From contig NZ_JABWGN010000001.1 of NCBI RefSeq assembly GCF_013363975.1, positions 186,001 through 250,000 on the forward strand: 64,000 nt of DNA. The letters run 5' to 3'. The translations under genes were made by a program, and so were the position numbers. Below the pieces are notes generated by a model that searched no databases, was not told the origin of the DNA, and saw nothing but the letters and a program-made list of their open reading frames with translations. The stretch comes from Nonomuraea montanisoli. Lineage in GTDB: Bacteria; Actinomycetota; Actinomycetes; Streptosporangiales; Streptosporangiaceae. Numbering within the stretch: position 1 is the first letter of the stretch; each line of letters begins with the position of its first letter. Shown here in pieces: positions 15,210-23,586 of this stretch.

Positions 15210-16089
15210 GCCCTGGGGAGGAATCGCGGGACGGATCGCCGGGATCGGCGGAGAGGAAGGGAGCGAGGAGCGCGAACAACGCGTCGGGGCGGTCGAGGGG
15301 GATGATGTGGCCGCAGTCCTGGAGATGGTGTCCGACCAGGTCATCGGCGATGGGACGGAGCTGGCGCTCGAGCGCGGTGCCGACGGGGTGAGAGCCGACG
15401 GCCATGGTGGGCATGGTCAGCCGAGCCGTCGCGACGGCGTCCTGGATCTGCCGCGCGCTGGTGGGCAGGGCCCGGTAATAGGAGAACGCGCAGCGCAGGG
15501 CCTCGCTCCCGGTGTACGCGTGGACGAAGGCGGCGCGGATGTCGTCGGGTACTCCTCGCCCGAGCGTTCCCGAGTCGAGGAACCAGTCGATGTACGGGGC
15601 CTCGTTGCCGGCCAGGACGGTCTCGGCGAGGCCGGGGACGGCGTGGAAGCCGAACCACCACGGGGCGCCGCCCGCGACGACGTCCTCTGCCCCGGGCAGG
15701 CGGCCGAGCAGCGCTTCCATCACGACCAGGCGCCGGACGAGGCCGGGCCGGCGGAGCGCGAGCAGGACGGCGGGGGCGGTGCCCGCGTCGATGCCGACCA
15801 CCGCCGCCGAGGGCTCGCCGAGTGCGTCGAGCAGCCCTTCGGCGTCGGCGGCGAGGGTGCCTGCGTCGTAACCCTCGACGGCACGTGCACTGGCGCCGAA
15901 GCCTCGCAGGTCCGGGGCGATGACCCGGTACCGCCCGGCCAGCCGGCCCATGAGGCCGCTCCAGAGTTGCCAGGTGTGCGGGAAGCCGTGCAGCAGGAGA
16001 ACCGCAGGTCCGTCCCCGGCGATCGCGACGTTGAGTCGGACGCCGTTCGTCGTGATGCGACGCAGTCGGTGTGCGGTGGTGACGGGCAT
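15196..16089 (-). CDS. Alpha/beta hydrolase, epoxide-hydrolase-like
   Basis: About 297 residues from ATG 16089 (MPVTTAHRLRRI), preceded by GGGGAG. Oxyanion motif HGFPHTWQLW, PDLRGFGAS, then the nucleophile elbow VVGIDAGTAP, where Asp is the nucleophile as in epoxide hydrolases and dehalogenases; C-terminal His in LQDCGHIIPLDRPDA. The usual WG after the nucleophile is AG. Divergent from an HxlR regulator; its 3' end overlaps the convergent transporter gene by 14 bases. Confidence 0.85.
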   Translation of the reverse strand: MPVTTAHRLRRITTNGVRLNVAIAGDGPAVLLLHGFPHTWQLWSGLMGRLAGRYRVIAPDLRGFGASARAVEGYDAGTLAADAEGLLDALGEPSAAVVGIDAGTAPAVLLALRRPGLVRRLVVMEALLGRLPGAEDVVAGGAPWWFGFHAVPGLAETVLAGNEAPYIDWFLDSGTLGRGVPDDIRAAFVHAYTGSEALRCAFSYYRALPTSARQIQDAVATARLTMPTMAVGSHPVGTALERQLRPIADDLVGHHLQDCGHIIPLDRPDALFALLAPFLSADPGDPSRDSSPGLKRR

Positions 16090-16107
16090 GACGGCTCCCC
16101 GGCTGGT

Positions 16108-16141
16108 GGTTACCATTGGTGACCACAAAACGATAGGTAAC
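16108..16141. promoter_or_regulatory. Probable HxlR operator between hydrolase and hxlR genes
   Basis: Arms GTTACC (16109-16114) and GGTAAC (16136-16141) form an inverted repeat, and a related GGTGACC lies between them at 16118-16124. The spacing of two helical turns between arms fits a dimeric winged-helix regulator. Confidence 0.55.
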
Positions 16142-16191
16142 TTTCCGGCCGCTTCCTAGACGGCACTTTCAGGGAAGGTGGTGAGCCACAG

Positions 16192-16614
16192 GTGACCACC
16201 CGAGGAGCCCGGGCCGCCGGTCGTGGGGTACGTGGCGATCTCTTCGATCCCCACTGCCCGACGCGGCAGTTGCTGGACCGCATCGGCACGAAGTGGACGT
16301 CCATGGCCGTCAAGACGCTCGCCGACGCCGCACCGGACGAGGTGCGCTTCGCGGAGCTGAGACGCCGGATGCCCGGCGTCTCGCAGAAGATGCTGTCCGT
16401 GACGCTGCGAAGCCTGACCCGCGACGGGCTGGTGTCGCGCCGGGTCGAACCGACCGTGCCACCGCGGGTCTTCTACCGGCTCACCGGACTCGGGCTGTCC
16501 CTGGAAGCCGCGCTTGCGGGGCTGCGGACCTGGGCGGAGGAGCACATGGCCGAGATCGACCGCGCCAATGAGGCCAACGGCCAGGAGGTCGACGAGGGCC
16601 CTGACACCACGTAG
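16192..16614 (+). CDS. HxlR family winged-helix transcriptional regulator
   Basis: 140 residues. The family's N-terminal Cys (DPHCPTRQLLDRIGTKWT), the helix-turn-helix VRFAELRRRMPGVSQKMLS and the wing DGLVSRRVEPTVPPRVFYRL are all present. The Cys near residue 22 is the thiol-sensing residue in several family members. GTG 16192 start. Divergent from the hydrolase, which it probably controls. The 150 bases that follow hold no gene I can support. Confidence 0.92.
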   Translation: MTTRGARAAGRGVRGDLFDPHCPTRQLLDRIGTKWTSMAVKTLADAAPDEVRFAELRRRMPGVSQKMLSVTLRSLTRDGLVSRRVEPTVPPRVFYRLTGLGLSLEAALAGLRTWAEEHMAEIDRANEANGQEVDEGPDTT

Positions 16615-16765
16615 GAGATGGAGGTGTCGTCGGCGCAGTGGCTGGTGACGAAGGCGAGACTCGAGGTCGCCCGCATTCACGCCCGGATCACCGACCGGCG
16701 GCGAGTACAACTTCTCCTAGCCTCCGGCGATTACGTTCCGCGTCGGCTCGGTCACATGTCACCCT

Positions 16766-18160
16766 GTGCGCATGGCGTGGTGGCAAGGTGAGGTGGCGGC
16801 ACCGGCCGTTCCGGCCCCCCGGGTCGGCGACGAGCCGGAGCTGGTGCTGGCCGCGCAGGCGGGCGACCCACGGGCCGCGCACCGGCTCGGCAAGCTCTGC
16901 GCCCAGCGCGGCGACCGCTCGGCGGCCCGGCACTGGTGGGAACGCGCCGCTGCGGCCGGCAACGTCGACAGCGCCTACAACCTGGGCGTCTGGCACGAGA
17001 AGCACGGCACCCTGGAGGAGGCCGTCGCCTGGTACGAGCGGGCGGCCGGGCTCGGCGACGTCGAGGCCGCGGTCAACCTCGCCACCCTGCTGCTGGAGCA
17101 GCGCGGCGACCTCGCCTCCGCGCGCGCCTGGTTCGAGCGGGCGGCCCGCTCCGGCTCCCGGGCCGCGGCCCGCCGGCTGGCGCTGATCTGCGAGGACGCG
17201 GGCGAGCTGCCGGCCGCGCGGCAGTGGCACCGCAGGGCGGCCGGGGAGGGCGACCACGCCTCCGCCCACGACCTGGGCTTCCTCGCGTACGCGGCGGGCG
17301 ACGAGGCCGAGGCCGCGCGCTGCTGGGAGCACGCCACCCGGGGCGGCCACGCCGACTCCGCCTACCACCTGGGGCTGCTCCTCCAGGCGCGCCGCGACCC
17401 CGAGGGCGCCGAGGCGTACTACCGGCTGGCCGCCACCAGCGAGCATCCGGGGGCGGCGTCCAAGCTCGGCGGCATCGCGCTGTCGCGGGGCGACGTGCGC
17501 ACCGCGCGGGCCTGGTACGAGCGGGCCGCGAACGCCGGACGGCCCGACGACCAGCGGATGGCCGGGTACGTGTGCGTGGAGCTGGGCGACCCGGCGGGCG
17601 CCGGGCACTGGTTCGGCCGGGCGGCGGCCGCGGGCGACCCGGGATCGGCCTACGGCTTCGCGCTGCTGCTCATCGCCGAGTACGGCGACCTGGCCTCCGG
17701 CCGGCACTGGCTGCGGGTGGCGGCGCAGGCGGGGCACCACCACGCGGCCGTGGAGCTGGGCGGGCTGCTGTCGGCGGCCGGGGAGTACGCCGAGGCGCAG
17801 CGGTGGCTGTCCAGCCCGCCGCCGCCCGGCTGGGACCGGGTCACCGAGCCCGAGCTGGCCGCGCGGGCCGAGCTGGCCGCCGCCACGACCGGCCGCCGGG
17901 GCGGCGTGCCGCTGGCCGTGCACGAGCTGTCGGAGCTGCTCGGCACCTGGGACCTGGTGACCAGGCCGCTGCGCGACCACAGCGGCGTCGTGCGGTGGCT
18001 GGTGGAGCGCAGCGGCCTGCACGCGAGCGCGATCGAGCACTTCGCCTCGGTGCGCGGCACGCTGCTACGGCCCGGCAGCTCGCCCTGGCCGAGCCAGGGC
18101 GAGGTCGAGCACGTCCTGCAGACCGCCCGCGACCTGCGGCGCCGCCTCGGCGTCCACTGA
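16766..18160 (+). CDS. SEL1/TPR-repeat protein
   Basis: 464 residues made of about nine SEL1-type repeats of 33-36 residues, such as GNVDSAYNLGVWHEKHGTLE with AVAWYERAAGLG, from residue 30 to 360; a shorter C-terminal part without repeats follows. No signal peptide or membrane segment. SEL1 arrays are protein-binding scaffolds. GTG 16766 or ATG 16772 could be the start. The last codons and the stop lie in the first unit of an 18-bp tandem array. Confidence 0.88.
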   Translation: MRMAWWQGEVAAPAVPAPRVGDEPELVLAAQAGDPRAAHRLGKLCAQRGDRSAARHWWERAAAAGNVDSAYNLGVWHEKHGTLEEAVAWYERAAGLGDVEAAVNLATLLLEQRGDLASARAWFERAARSGSRAAARRLALICEDAGELPAARQWHRRAAGEGDHASAHDLGFLAYAAGDEAEAARCWEHATRGGHADSAYHLGLLLQARRDPEGAEAYYRLAATSEHPGAASKLGGIALSRGDVRTARAWYERAANAGRPDDQRMAGYVCVELGDPAGAGHWFGRAAAAGDPGSAYGFALLLIAEYGDLASGRHWLRVAAQAGHHHAAVELGGLLSAAGEYAEAQRWLSSPPPPGWDRVTEPELAARAELAAATTGRRGGVPLAVHELSELLGTWDLVTRPLRDHSGVVRWLVERSGLHASAIEHFASVRGTLLRPGSSPWPSQGEVEHVLQTARDLRRRLGVH

Positions 18161-18241
18161 GGCGGCGCCGTCCACTGAGACGGCGGCGTCCACTGAGGCG
18201 GCGGCGTCCGCTGAGGCGGTGTCGTCCGCTGAGGCGGCGTC
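18152..18241. repeat. Five 18-bp tandem units covering the SEL1 gene stop codon
   Basis: Units of the type GTCCACTGAGGCGGCGCC start at 18152, 18170, 18188, 18206 and 18224, with a few changes between them. Every unit carries TGA in the SEL1 frame, so the array repeats the stop codon and ends seven bases before the stop of the convergent alanine dehydrogenase gene. Confidence 0.9.
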
Positions 18242-18248
18242 GGACGGG

Positions 18249-19364
18249 TCAGGCGGCCAGGACGTCGGCCACCGGCGTGCAGAGCAGCCCCAGCGCCTCG
18301 GCGACCGGCGCGTTGGTGAGCTTCCCGTCATGCGTGTTGAGGCCGGCCGCCAGCGCCGGGTCCTTGGCCAGGGCGTCGCGCCAGCCGAGGTTGGCCAGCT
18401 TCACCGCGTACGGCAGCGTGGCGTTCGTCAGCGCGTAGGTGGAGGTGTTGGCCACCGAGCCCGGCATGTTGGCCACGCAGTAGAACACCGACTCGTGGAC
18501 CTTGTAGGTCGGCTCGGCGTGCGTGGTCGGGCGGGAGTCCTCGAAGCAGCCGCCTTGGTCGATGGCGATGTCCACGAGCACCGAGCCCGGCTTCATGCGC
18601 GAGACCAGGTCGTTCGAGACGAGCGTCGGCGCCTTGGCGCCGGGGATGAGGACGGCGCCGATGACCAGGTCGGCCTGCAGCACCTCCTGCTCGATCGCGT
18701 ACGAGGTGGACACCAGGGTCTTCAGACGGCCCTGGTAGATCGCGTCGATGAAGCGCAGGCGGTCGACGTTCGTGTCGAGCACGGTGACGTCGGCGCCCAT
18801 GCCGACGGCGATCTGCGCGGCGTTCAGGCCGGAGACGCCGCCGCCGATGACGACCACCTTGGCGGGAGCCACGCCGGGCACGCCGCCCGGCAGGACGCCG
18901 CGGCCGCCGTTGAAGCGCATCAGGTTGTACGCGCCGACCTGCGGGGCCAGCCGTCCGGCGACCTCCGACATCGGCGCGAGCAGCGGCAGCGCGTTGCCGA
19001 CCTGGACCGTCTCGTACGCGATGCCGGTCGTCCCCGCCGACAGCAGCGCGTCGGTGCACGGCCGCGACGCCGCCAGGTGCAGGTACGTGAACAGCACCAG
19101 CCCCTCGCGCAGCCGGTGGTACTCCTCGGCGATGGGCTCCTTGACCTTGAGCACCATGTCGGCCTGGGCCCACACGTCGTCGGCGCCGTCGATCATCTTC
19201 GCGCCCGCCGCGAGGTACTCCTCGTCCGGGATGTGCGAGCCGAGGCCCGCGCCGCGCTGGACCGTCACCTCGTGGCCGTGGCGCACCAGCTCGTGGACGC
19301 CCGCGGGCGTGGCGGCGACCCGGTATTCATGGTTCTTGACCTCGGCAGGCACGCCGATCTTCAT
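18249..19364 (-). CDS. ald: Alanine dehydrogenase
   Basis: 371 residues, standard length. N-terminal MKIGVPAEVKNHEYRVAATP with the pyruvate-binding Arg, KVKEP with the catalytic Lys, YLHLAA with the catalytic His, the NAD fold VVVIGGGVSGLNAAQIAVGM, and DIAIDQGGCFEDSRPTTHAE. It interconverts L-alanine and pyruvate plus ammonia using NAD. Second gene of an operon with an aminotransferase that can make alanine, 58 bases upstream, so it probably recycles the alanine formed. Confidence 0.96.
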   Translation of the reverse strand: MKIGVPAEVKNHEYRVAATPAGVHELVRHGHEVTVQRGAGLGSHIPDEEYLAAGAKMIDGADDVWAQADMVLKVKEPIAEEYHRLREGLVLFTYLHLAASRPCTDALLSAGTTGIAYETVQVGNALPLLAPMSEVAGRLAPQVGAYNLMRFNGGRGVLPGGVPGVAPAKVVVIGGGVSGLNAAQIAVGMGADVTVLDTNVDRLRFIDAIYQGRLKTLVSTSYAIEQEVLQADLVIGAVLIPGAKAPTLVSNDLVSRMKPGSVLVDIAIDQGGCFEDSRPTTHAEPTYKVHESVFYCVANMPGSVANTSTYALTNATLPYAVKLANLGWRDALAKDPALAAGLNTHDGKLTNAPVAEALGLLCTPVADVLAA

Positions 19365-19422
19365 CGCGGAATCCTTTCGGGACGTGCTCCGGCACGGCGC
19401 GCACCGTGCCGGAGGGGAGGTG

Positions 19423-20805
19423 TTACAGGCGGGACCATGCTTCGGTGAGGACGGACCGGAGGATCGACCCGATCTCGTCGAACTCGCGCGGCCCCGCGAT
19501 GAGCGGGGGCGCGAGCTGGATGACCGGGTCGCCCCGGTCGTCGGCGCGGCAGTAGAGGCCCGCGTCGAACAGCGCCTTGGACAGGAAGCCGCGCAGCAGC
19601 CGCTCCGACTCGTCGGCCGTGAACGTCTCCTTCGTGGTCTTGTCCTTGACCAGTTCGATGCCCCAGAAGTAGCCGGAGCCGCGCACGTCGCCGACGATCG
19701 GCAGGTCGCGCAGGCCGTCGAGCGTCGCCTGGAACAGCGGCTCGTTGCGGGTGACGTGGCCGAGCAGGTCCTCGCGCTCGAAGATGTCGAGGTTGGCCAG
19801 CGCCACGGCCGCCGAGACGGGGTGACCGCCGAAGGTGTAGCCGTGGGCGAACATGTTGTCGCCGTCCTTGAACGGCTCGAACAGCCGGTCGTGGGCGATC
19901 ATCGCGCCGATCGGCGAGTAGCCGGAGGTCATGCCCTTGGCGCAGGTGATGATGTCGGGCACGTAGTCGAACTTCTCGCCGCCGAACATCGTGCCGAGGC
20001 GGCCGAAGGCGCAGATGACCTCGTCGGAGACGAGCAGCACGTCGTACTCGTCGCAGATCTCGCGCAGGCGCTGCCAGTAGCCGGGCGGGGGCGGGAAGCA
20101 GCCGCCCGCGTTCTGCACCGGCTCGGCGAAGACGGCCGCGACCGTGTCGGGGCCCTCCATCTCGATGGCGCGGGCCACGCGGTCGGCCGCCCAGATGCCG
20201 TACTCCTCGGGCGTCATGCCCTTGACGCCGGTGATCTCGTCGGCGCGGTAGTGGTTGGTGTTCGGCACGCGGACGGAGCCGGGGACGAGCGGCTCGAACA
20301 TCTGCTTGAACGCCGGGATGCCGGTGATCGACAGGGCGCCCTGCGGGGTGCCGTGGTAGGCGATCTGGCGGCTGATGACCTTGTGCTTGAGCGGCTTGCC
20401 GGTGAGCTTGAAGTACTGCTTGGCCAGCTTCCACGCGGTCTCGACGGCCTCGCCGCCGCCGGTGGTGAAGAAGACCCGGTTGAGGTCGCCGGGCGCCATG
20501 GCCGCCAGCCGCTCGGCCAGCTCGGCGGCCTTCGGGTGGGCGTAGGACCACAGCGGGAAGAAGGCCAGCTCCTGGGCCTGCTTGGCGGCGGCCTCGGCCA
20601 GCTCGCTGCGGCCGTGACCGGCCTGGACGACGAAGAGTCCCGCCAGCCCGTCGAGGTAGCGCTTGCCGTGGATGTCGTAGATGTACGAACCTTCGCCCCG
20701 GACGATCGTCGGGATCTCTGCCTGCTCATAGGCGCTATGCCTGGTGAAGTGCAGCCACAGGTTGTCGTGCGCGGCCTTGAGGATGTCGTTTTCCGGCTGC
20801 GTCAT
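19423..20805 (-). CDS. Class III PLP aminotransferase (omega-amino acid:pyruvate type)
   Basis: 460 residues. GLFVVQAGHGRSELAEA, PLP-phosphate motif FFTTGGGEAVETAWK, LVSDEVICAFGRLG with the PLP-ring Asp, and the Schiff-base Lys in PDIITCAKGMTSGY; YTFGGHPVSAAVALAN follows. The arrangement fits beta-alanine or other omega-amino acid:pyruvate transaminases. With ald downstream the pair would move amino groups through alanine to ammonia (inference). The 230 bases upstream, before the M20 gene, are AT-richer and hold the divergent promoters. Confidence 0.92.
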   Translation of the reverse strand: MTQPENDILKAAHDNLWLHFTRHSAYEQAEIPTIVRGEGSYIYDIHGKRYLDGLAGLFVVQAGHGRSELAEAAAKQAQELAFFPLWSYAHPKAAELAERLAAMAPGDLNRVFFTTGGGEAVETAWKLAKQYFKLTGKPLKHKVISRQIAYHGTPQGALSITGIPAFKQMFEPLVPGSVRVPNTNHYRADEITGVKGMTPEEYGIWAADRVARAIEMEGPDTVAAVFAEPVQNAGGCFPPPPGYWQRLREICDEYDVLLVSDEVICAFGRLGTMFGGEKFDYVPDIITCAKGMTSGYSPIGAMIAHDRLFEPFKDGDNMFAHGYTFGGHPVSAAVALANLDIFEREDLLGHVTRNEPLFQATLDGLRDLPIVGDVRGSGYFWGIELVKDKTTKETFTADESERLLRGFLSKALFDAGLYCRADDRGDPVIQLAPPLIAGPREFDEIGSILRSVLTEAWSRL

Positions 20806-21036
20806 GGTTATCTTCCCTTGCGTCTGATCTCACCACAGTGTGCATGTTCACCTGCGGATTGCCAAGTGAAAGCGTCGCGACACTCTGCAAGAAAACCGAG
20901 ATCCGCAGAACCGCTATGTAACCGCTACGAAATCCGCAGTAGATTTGCGCGCGGGTCCTGCTCGTTTCCCGCGTTGTGGGGGCGTCTGTGATCCAATGAG
21001 ACGTTGACTATCGAAACAACCCCGGGGGATCGTCCC

Positions 21037-22392
21037 GTGACTCCTGACCAGATAGAGAAGGCCGTCGCCGCCGCCATGCCACAGGGCGTCGACGAGCTCA
21101 GGCGGCTCGCCGCCATCCCGTCCGTCGCCTTCCCCGGGCATCCCGAGGAACCCGTGTACGCGGCCGCCGCCCTGACCGAGGAGCTGCTGCGCTCGGTCGG
21201 GCTGCCGCACGTCCGGCAGATCCCCGTCGAGGGCAGCTTCCCCGCCGTGTACGGCGAGGCGCCCGCGCCCCCCGGCGCGCCCACGGTCCTGCTGTACGCG
21301 CACTACGACGTGCAGCCCGCCGGCGACCCCGCCGCCTGGCGCACCCCGCCGTTCGAGCCCACGCTGATCGACGGGCAGCTCTACGGCCGGGGCACCGCCG
21401 ACGACAAGTCCGGCGTCATCTCGCACGTCCTCGCCCTGCGCGCCTTCCAGGGCCGCTTCCCCGTCGGTGTGAAGGTCATCGTGGAGGGCCAGGAGGAGTA
21501 CGCGGGCGAGCGCCTCGAGGCGTTCGTGGACCGCAACCCCGACCTGCTGCGGGCCGACGCCATCGTCGTCGCCGACACCGGCAACCCGCGCGTCGGCGAC
21601 CCCTCCGTCACGACGTCCCTGCGCGGCATGGCGGCGTTCACCATGGAGGTCCGCACGCTGCGCGAGTCCGTGCACAGCGGCCAGTTCGGCGGGGCCGCCC
21701 CCGACGCGCTCGCCGCGCTCATGCGCATGGTCACCTCGCTGCACGACGACAACGGCGACGTCCGCGTCCCCGGGCTGCCGCGCGGCACGTTCCTCGGGCA
21801 GGGGCCGTCGGAGGAGGAGTTCCGCCGGACCGCCGGGGTGGTCGACGGCGTCTCGCTCGTCGGCTCCGGCTCGCTGGCCGACCGGCTGTGGGCGTCGTAC
21901 GCCATCACCGTGACCGGCCTCGACGTGCCCACGGTCTCCGGCGCCATCAACGCCGTCCAGCCGGCGGCCCGGGCCCGCGTCACCGTCCGCATCCCGCCGG
22001 CCGGCGACCCGAAGACCACGGTCAACGCCGTCGTCGAGTTCCTGCGCCAGGTGGCGCCGTGGGGCGCGCAGGTGGCGTTCGGCGACTTCACCGTGGGGTC
22101 CGGCTTCCAGGCCGACTCCGGCGGCAAGGCCCGCGCGGCCCTCAACCGCGCCATGGAGCGCGCCTTCGGCCGCCCGCCGCGCGACGTCGGCGCGGGCGGC
22201 TCCATCCCGCTGGTCAACACGCTGCTGCGGCAGTACCCGGCGGCGGAGATCCTGCTGTTCGGCGCGGAGGACGAGGAGGCGGCGGTGCACGCGCCGAACG
22301 AGCGGGTGGACCTGGAGGAGCTGCGCCGGGTCGCCACGGCGGAGGCCCTCTTCCTGGCGGAACTCGGCGCCCCGTCAGCGCTCGGGGTCTGA
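21037..22392 (+). CDS. M20 family metallopeptidase (dipeptidase)
   Basis: About 451 residues. Metal ligands: His in LLYAHYDVQPAG, the bridging Asp in YGRGTADDKSG, the general-base/ligand pair in EGQEEYAG, Asp in VVADTG, and His in EAAVHAPNE near the end; RESVHSGQFGG marks the lid domain. This is the Xaa-dipeptidase/carnosinase type of M20. GTG 21037 has GGGGGAT eight bases upstream; a TTG at 21004 would add eleven residues without a ribosome-binding site. Divergent from the aminotransferase. Confidence 0.93.
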   Translation: MTPDQIEKAVAAAMPQGVDELRRLAAIPSVAFPGHPEEPVYAAAALTEELLRSVGLPHVRQIPVEGSFPAVYGEAPAPPGAPTVLLYAHYDVQPAGDPAAWRTPPFEPTLIDGQLYGRGTADDKSGVISHVLALRAFQGRFPVGVKVIVEGQEEYAGERLEAFVDRNPDLLRADAIVVADTGNPRVGDPSVTTSLRGMAAFTMEVRTLRESVHSGQFGGAAPDALAALMRMVTSLHDDNGDVRVPGLPRGTFLGQGPSEEEFRRTAGVVDGVSLVGSGSLADRLWASYAITVTGLDVPTVSGAINAVQPAARARVTVRIPPAGDPKTTVNAVVEFLRQVAPWGAQVAFGDFTVGSGFQADSGGKARAALNRAMERAFGRPPRDVGAGGSIPLVNTLLRQYPAAEILLFGAEDEEAAVHAPNERVDLEELRRVATAEALFLAELGAPSALGV

Positions 22393-22411
22393 CTTTTCTG
22401 GGGGGCTTCAC

Positions 22412-22510
22412 CCCAAGGTCTTCACCTTCGGGGGTCGCTTCGCGACGTGGGGGCTCAGGCAGCGCCCGGTGGGGGGCTCGGCGCCCCCCACACCCCCACA
22501 AGGGCGCGGC
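22412..22510 (+). repeat. Copy 1 of a 99-bp dispersed repeat with a strong hairpin
   Basis: Differs from copy 2 (25972-26070) at only two of 99 positions. It starts 19 bases after the M20 stop, contains GGGGTCGCTTCGCGACGTGG and ends in a C-rich run CACCCCCACAAGGGCGCGGC. No coding frame is conserved. Its position after gene ends suggests a terminator-bearing intergenic repeat family. Confidence 0.9.
22469..22491. terminator. Nine-base GC hairpin inside repeat copy 1
   Basis: GTGGGGGGC, loop TCGGC, GCCCCCCAC. It lacks a T-run, as is common for GC-rich actinomycete terminators. Confidence 0.55.
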
Positions 22511-22622
22511 AACCGCAGCCTGGCCTGCCATAACTGGTGGTTCGGCTCTGCCACAGCGAGCTCTCCTCTCGTGGCTCCGTGTGGGCATCGTGGCACGAGC
22601 ACCCACCGGGGCGCCCACGGAT

Positions 22623-22651
22623 CTGCCCCCCATCTGCCCCTTGACTGCCCC
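22623..22651 (+). promoter_or_regulatory. Three CTGCCCC heptamers at exact 11-bp spacing
   Basis: CTGCCCC occurs at 22623, 22634 and 22645, each one helical turn apart, 47 bases before the first ORF of a small operon. Direct heptamers on an 11-bp period are the binding pattern known for SARP-type activators; here the match is by spacing only. A TTGACT hexamer overlaps the third copy. Confidence 0.4.
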
Positions 22652-22697
22652 TCCATCTGGCGTTCCCAGGGATCATCGGACGGGCCAATGTGGGGCC

Positions 22698-22988
22698 ATG
22701 CACGCCACCACGGACCGACGCCGGACCGGCCGCCGGGGAGTCGCTCCCTTGCCGGTGGGCACTGTGCAGCTCGACTGGTCACTCGATCAAGGACAGACGT
22801 GGTCGACGAGCGGCACCTTGCAGGCCCCGACGGACCAGCTCGACAAGGCCACGCGCATGCTGTTGCTGACCTGTATGACCATGACGGGAAGCACCGGCTA
22901 TGCGCTGTGGCGAGTATCGGGCTGGCCCACCACGGAGCCCAACGGACCACCAACGGTGATTTTGCACAGCGACGGCAGAGTCCCGTGA
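22698..22988 (+). CDS. Small protein of unknown function, first of three coupled ORFs
   Basis: 96 residues. After a basic start (TDRRRTGRRG) come a beta-like stretch VGTVQLDWSLDQGQTW and a hydrophobic TRMLLLTCMTMTGSTGYALW that is short for a membrane helix, then WPTTEPNGPPTVILHSDG. No family recognised. The stop overlaps the next start (GTGA), supporting expression. It lies between the two 99-bp repeats. Confidence 0.5.
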   Translation: MHATTDRRRTGRRGVAPLPVGTVQLDWSLDQGQTWSTSGTLQAPTDQLDKATRMLLLTCMTMTGSTGYALWRVSGWPTTEPNGPPTVILHSDGRVP

Positions 22989-23191
22989 ACGCCCTGACCA
23001 CCGGGCTCCGCCCGTACCCACCGAAGCACCTCCATGACCTTGGCTCAAGCCGGGGCGCGCTGCTCGCTTCCCACCTCTACCTGCCGCGATGGGCAGAAAG
23101 GCCCTCAGGAGTTCCAACCCGCCCCGGATCCCGCCGACGCGCCGACCAAGCCCCACAAAGGTCACTCTCAGCCGGAAAGAGTCGACGATGA
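22985..23191 (+). CDS. Short ORF linking two coupled genes, unknown function
   Basis: 68 residues from GTG 22985, rich in Arg, Pro and Ser, with no recognisable domain. Its GTG overlaps the previous stop and its TGA overlaps the next ATG (ATGA at 23188-23191). The double overlap is the main reason to list it; composition is less protein-like than its neighbours and it may only serve to couple translation. Confidence 0.3.
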   Translation: MNALTTGLRPYPPKHLHDLGSSRGALLASHLYLPRWAERPSGVPTRPGSRRRADQAPQRSLSAGKSRR

Positions 23192-23517
23192 GGACCGAGC
23201 CTGCTCCCTTTGAACCCGATCACCTGAGGTGGGAGCCGTTCCAGCGCCCAGACCAGCCATGCCGGATCAGGGACACCGCGTCCTGCTGCGCCTATGAATT
23301 GGTGTCGCAGGGTGGCCAGTACCTGATTCTGCGGTTGACCCGGGAGGGCTACGAAGAGACCGCGCGAGGCCCTCACCGGGTGGCCGTCGTCATGTGGGAT
23401 CGGCTCATCACCGCCCACGGCCGGAGCCACCGCCGCCAGAACCCCGACTCGGGGGACGCCTGCGACCACCCACCCACCTCGCGAAGGCTCCGGCGGAGCT
23501 TCCTCTCACCACGGTGA
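23188..23517 (+). CDS. Small protein of unknown function, third of three coupled ORFs
   Basis: 109 residues (MRTEPAPFEPDHLRWEPF). The middle, RIRDTASCCAYELVSQGGQY and EETARGPHRVAVVMWDRLI, alternates in beta-like fashion with a CC pair; the tail is basic and low in hydrophobics. GGAAAGAG lies six bases before the ATG. The Trp/Arg-rich core looks like a conserved actinomycete mini-protein, but I cannot name the family. Confidence 0.55.
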   Translation: MRTEPAPFEPDHLRWEPFQRPDQPCRIRDTASCCAYELVSQGGQYLILRLTREGYEETARGPHRVAVVMWDRLITAHGRSHRRQNPDSGDACDHPPTSRRLRRSFLSPR

Positions 23518-23586
23518 GACGACAGCCACTCCCCTGCCTCCAGAGGATGACAGCCATGGCTGCGACCGACGGCGTCAGTCAGAGCA

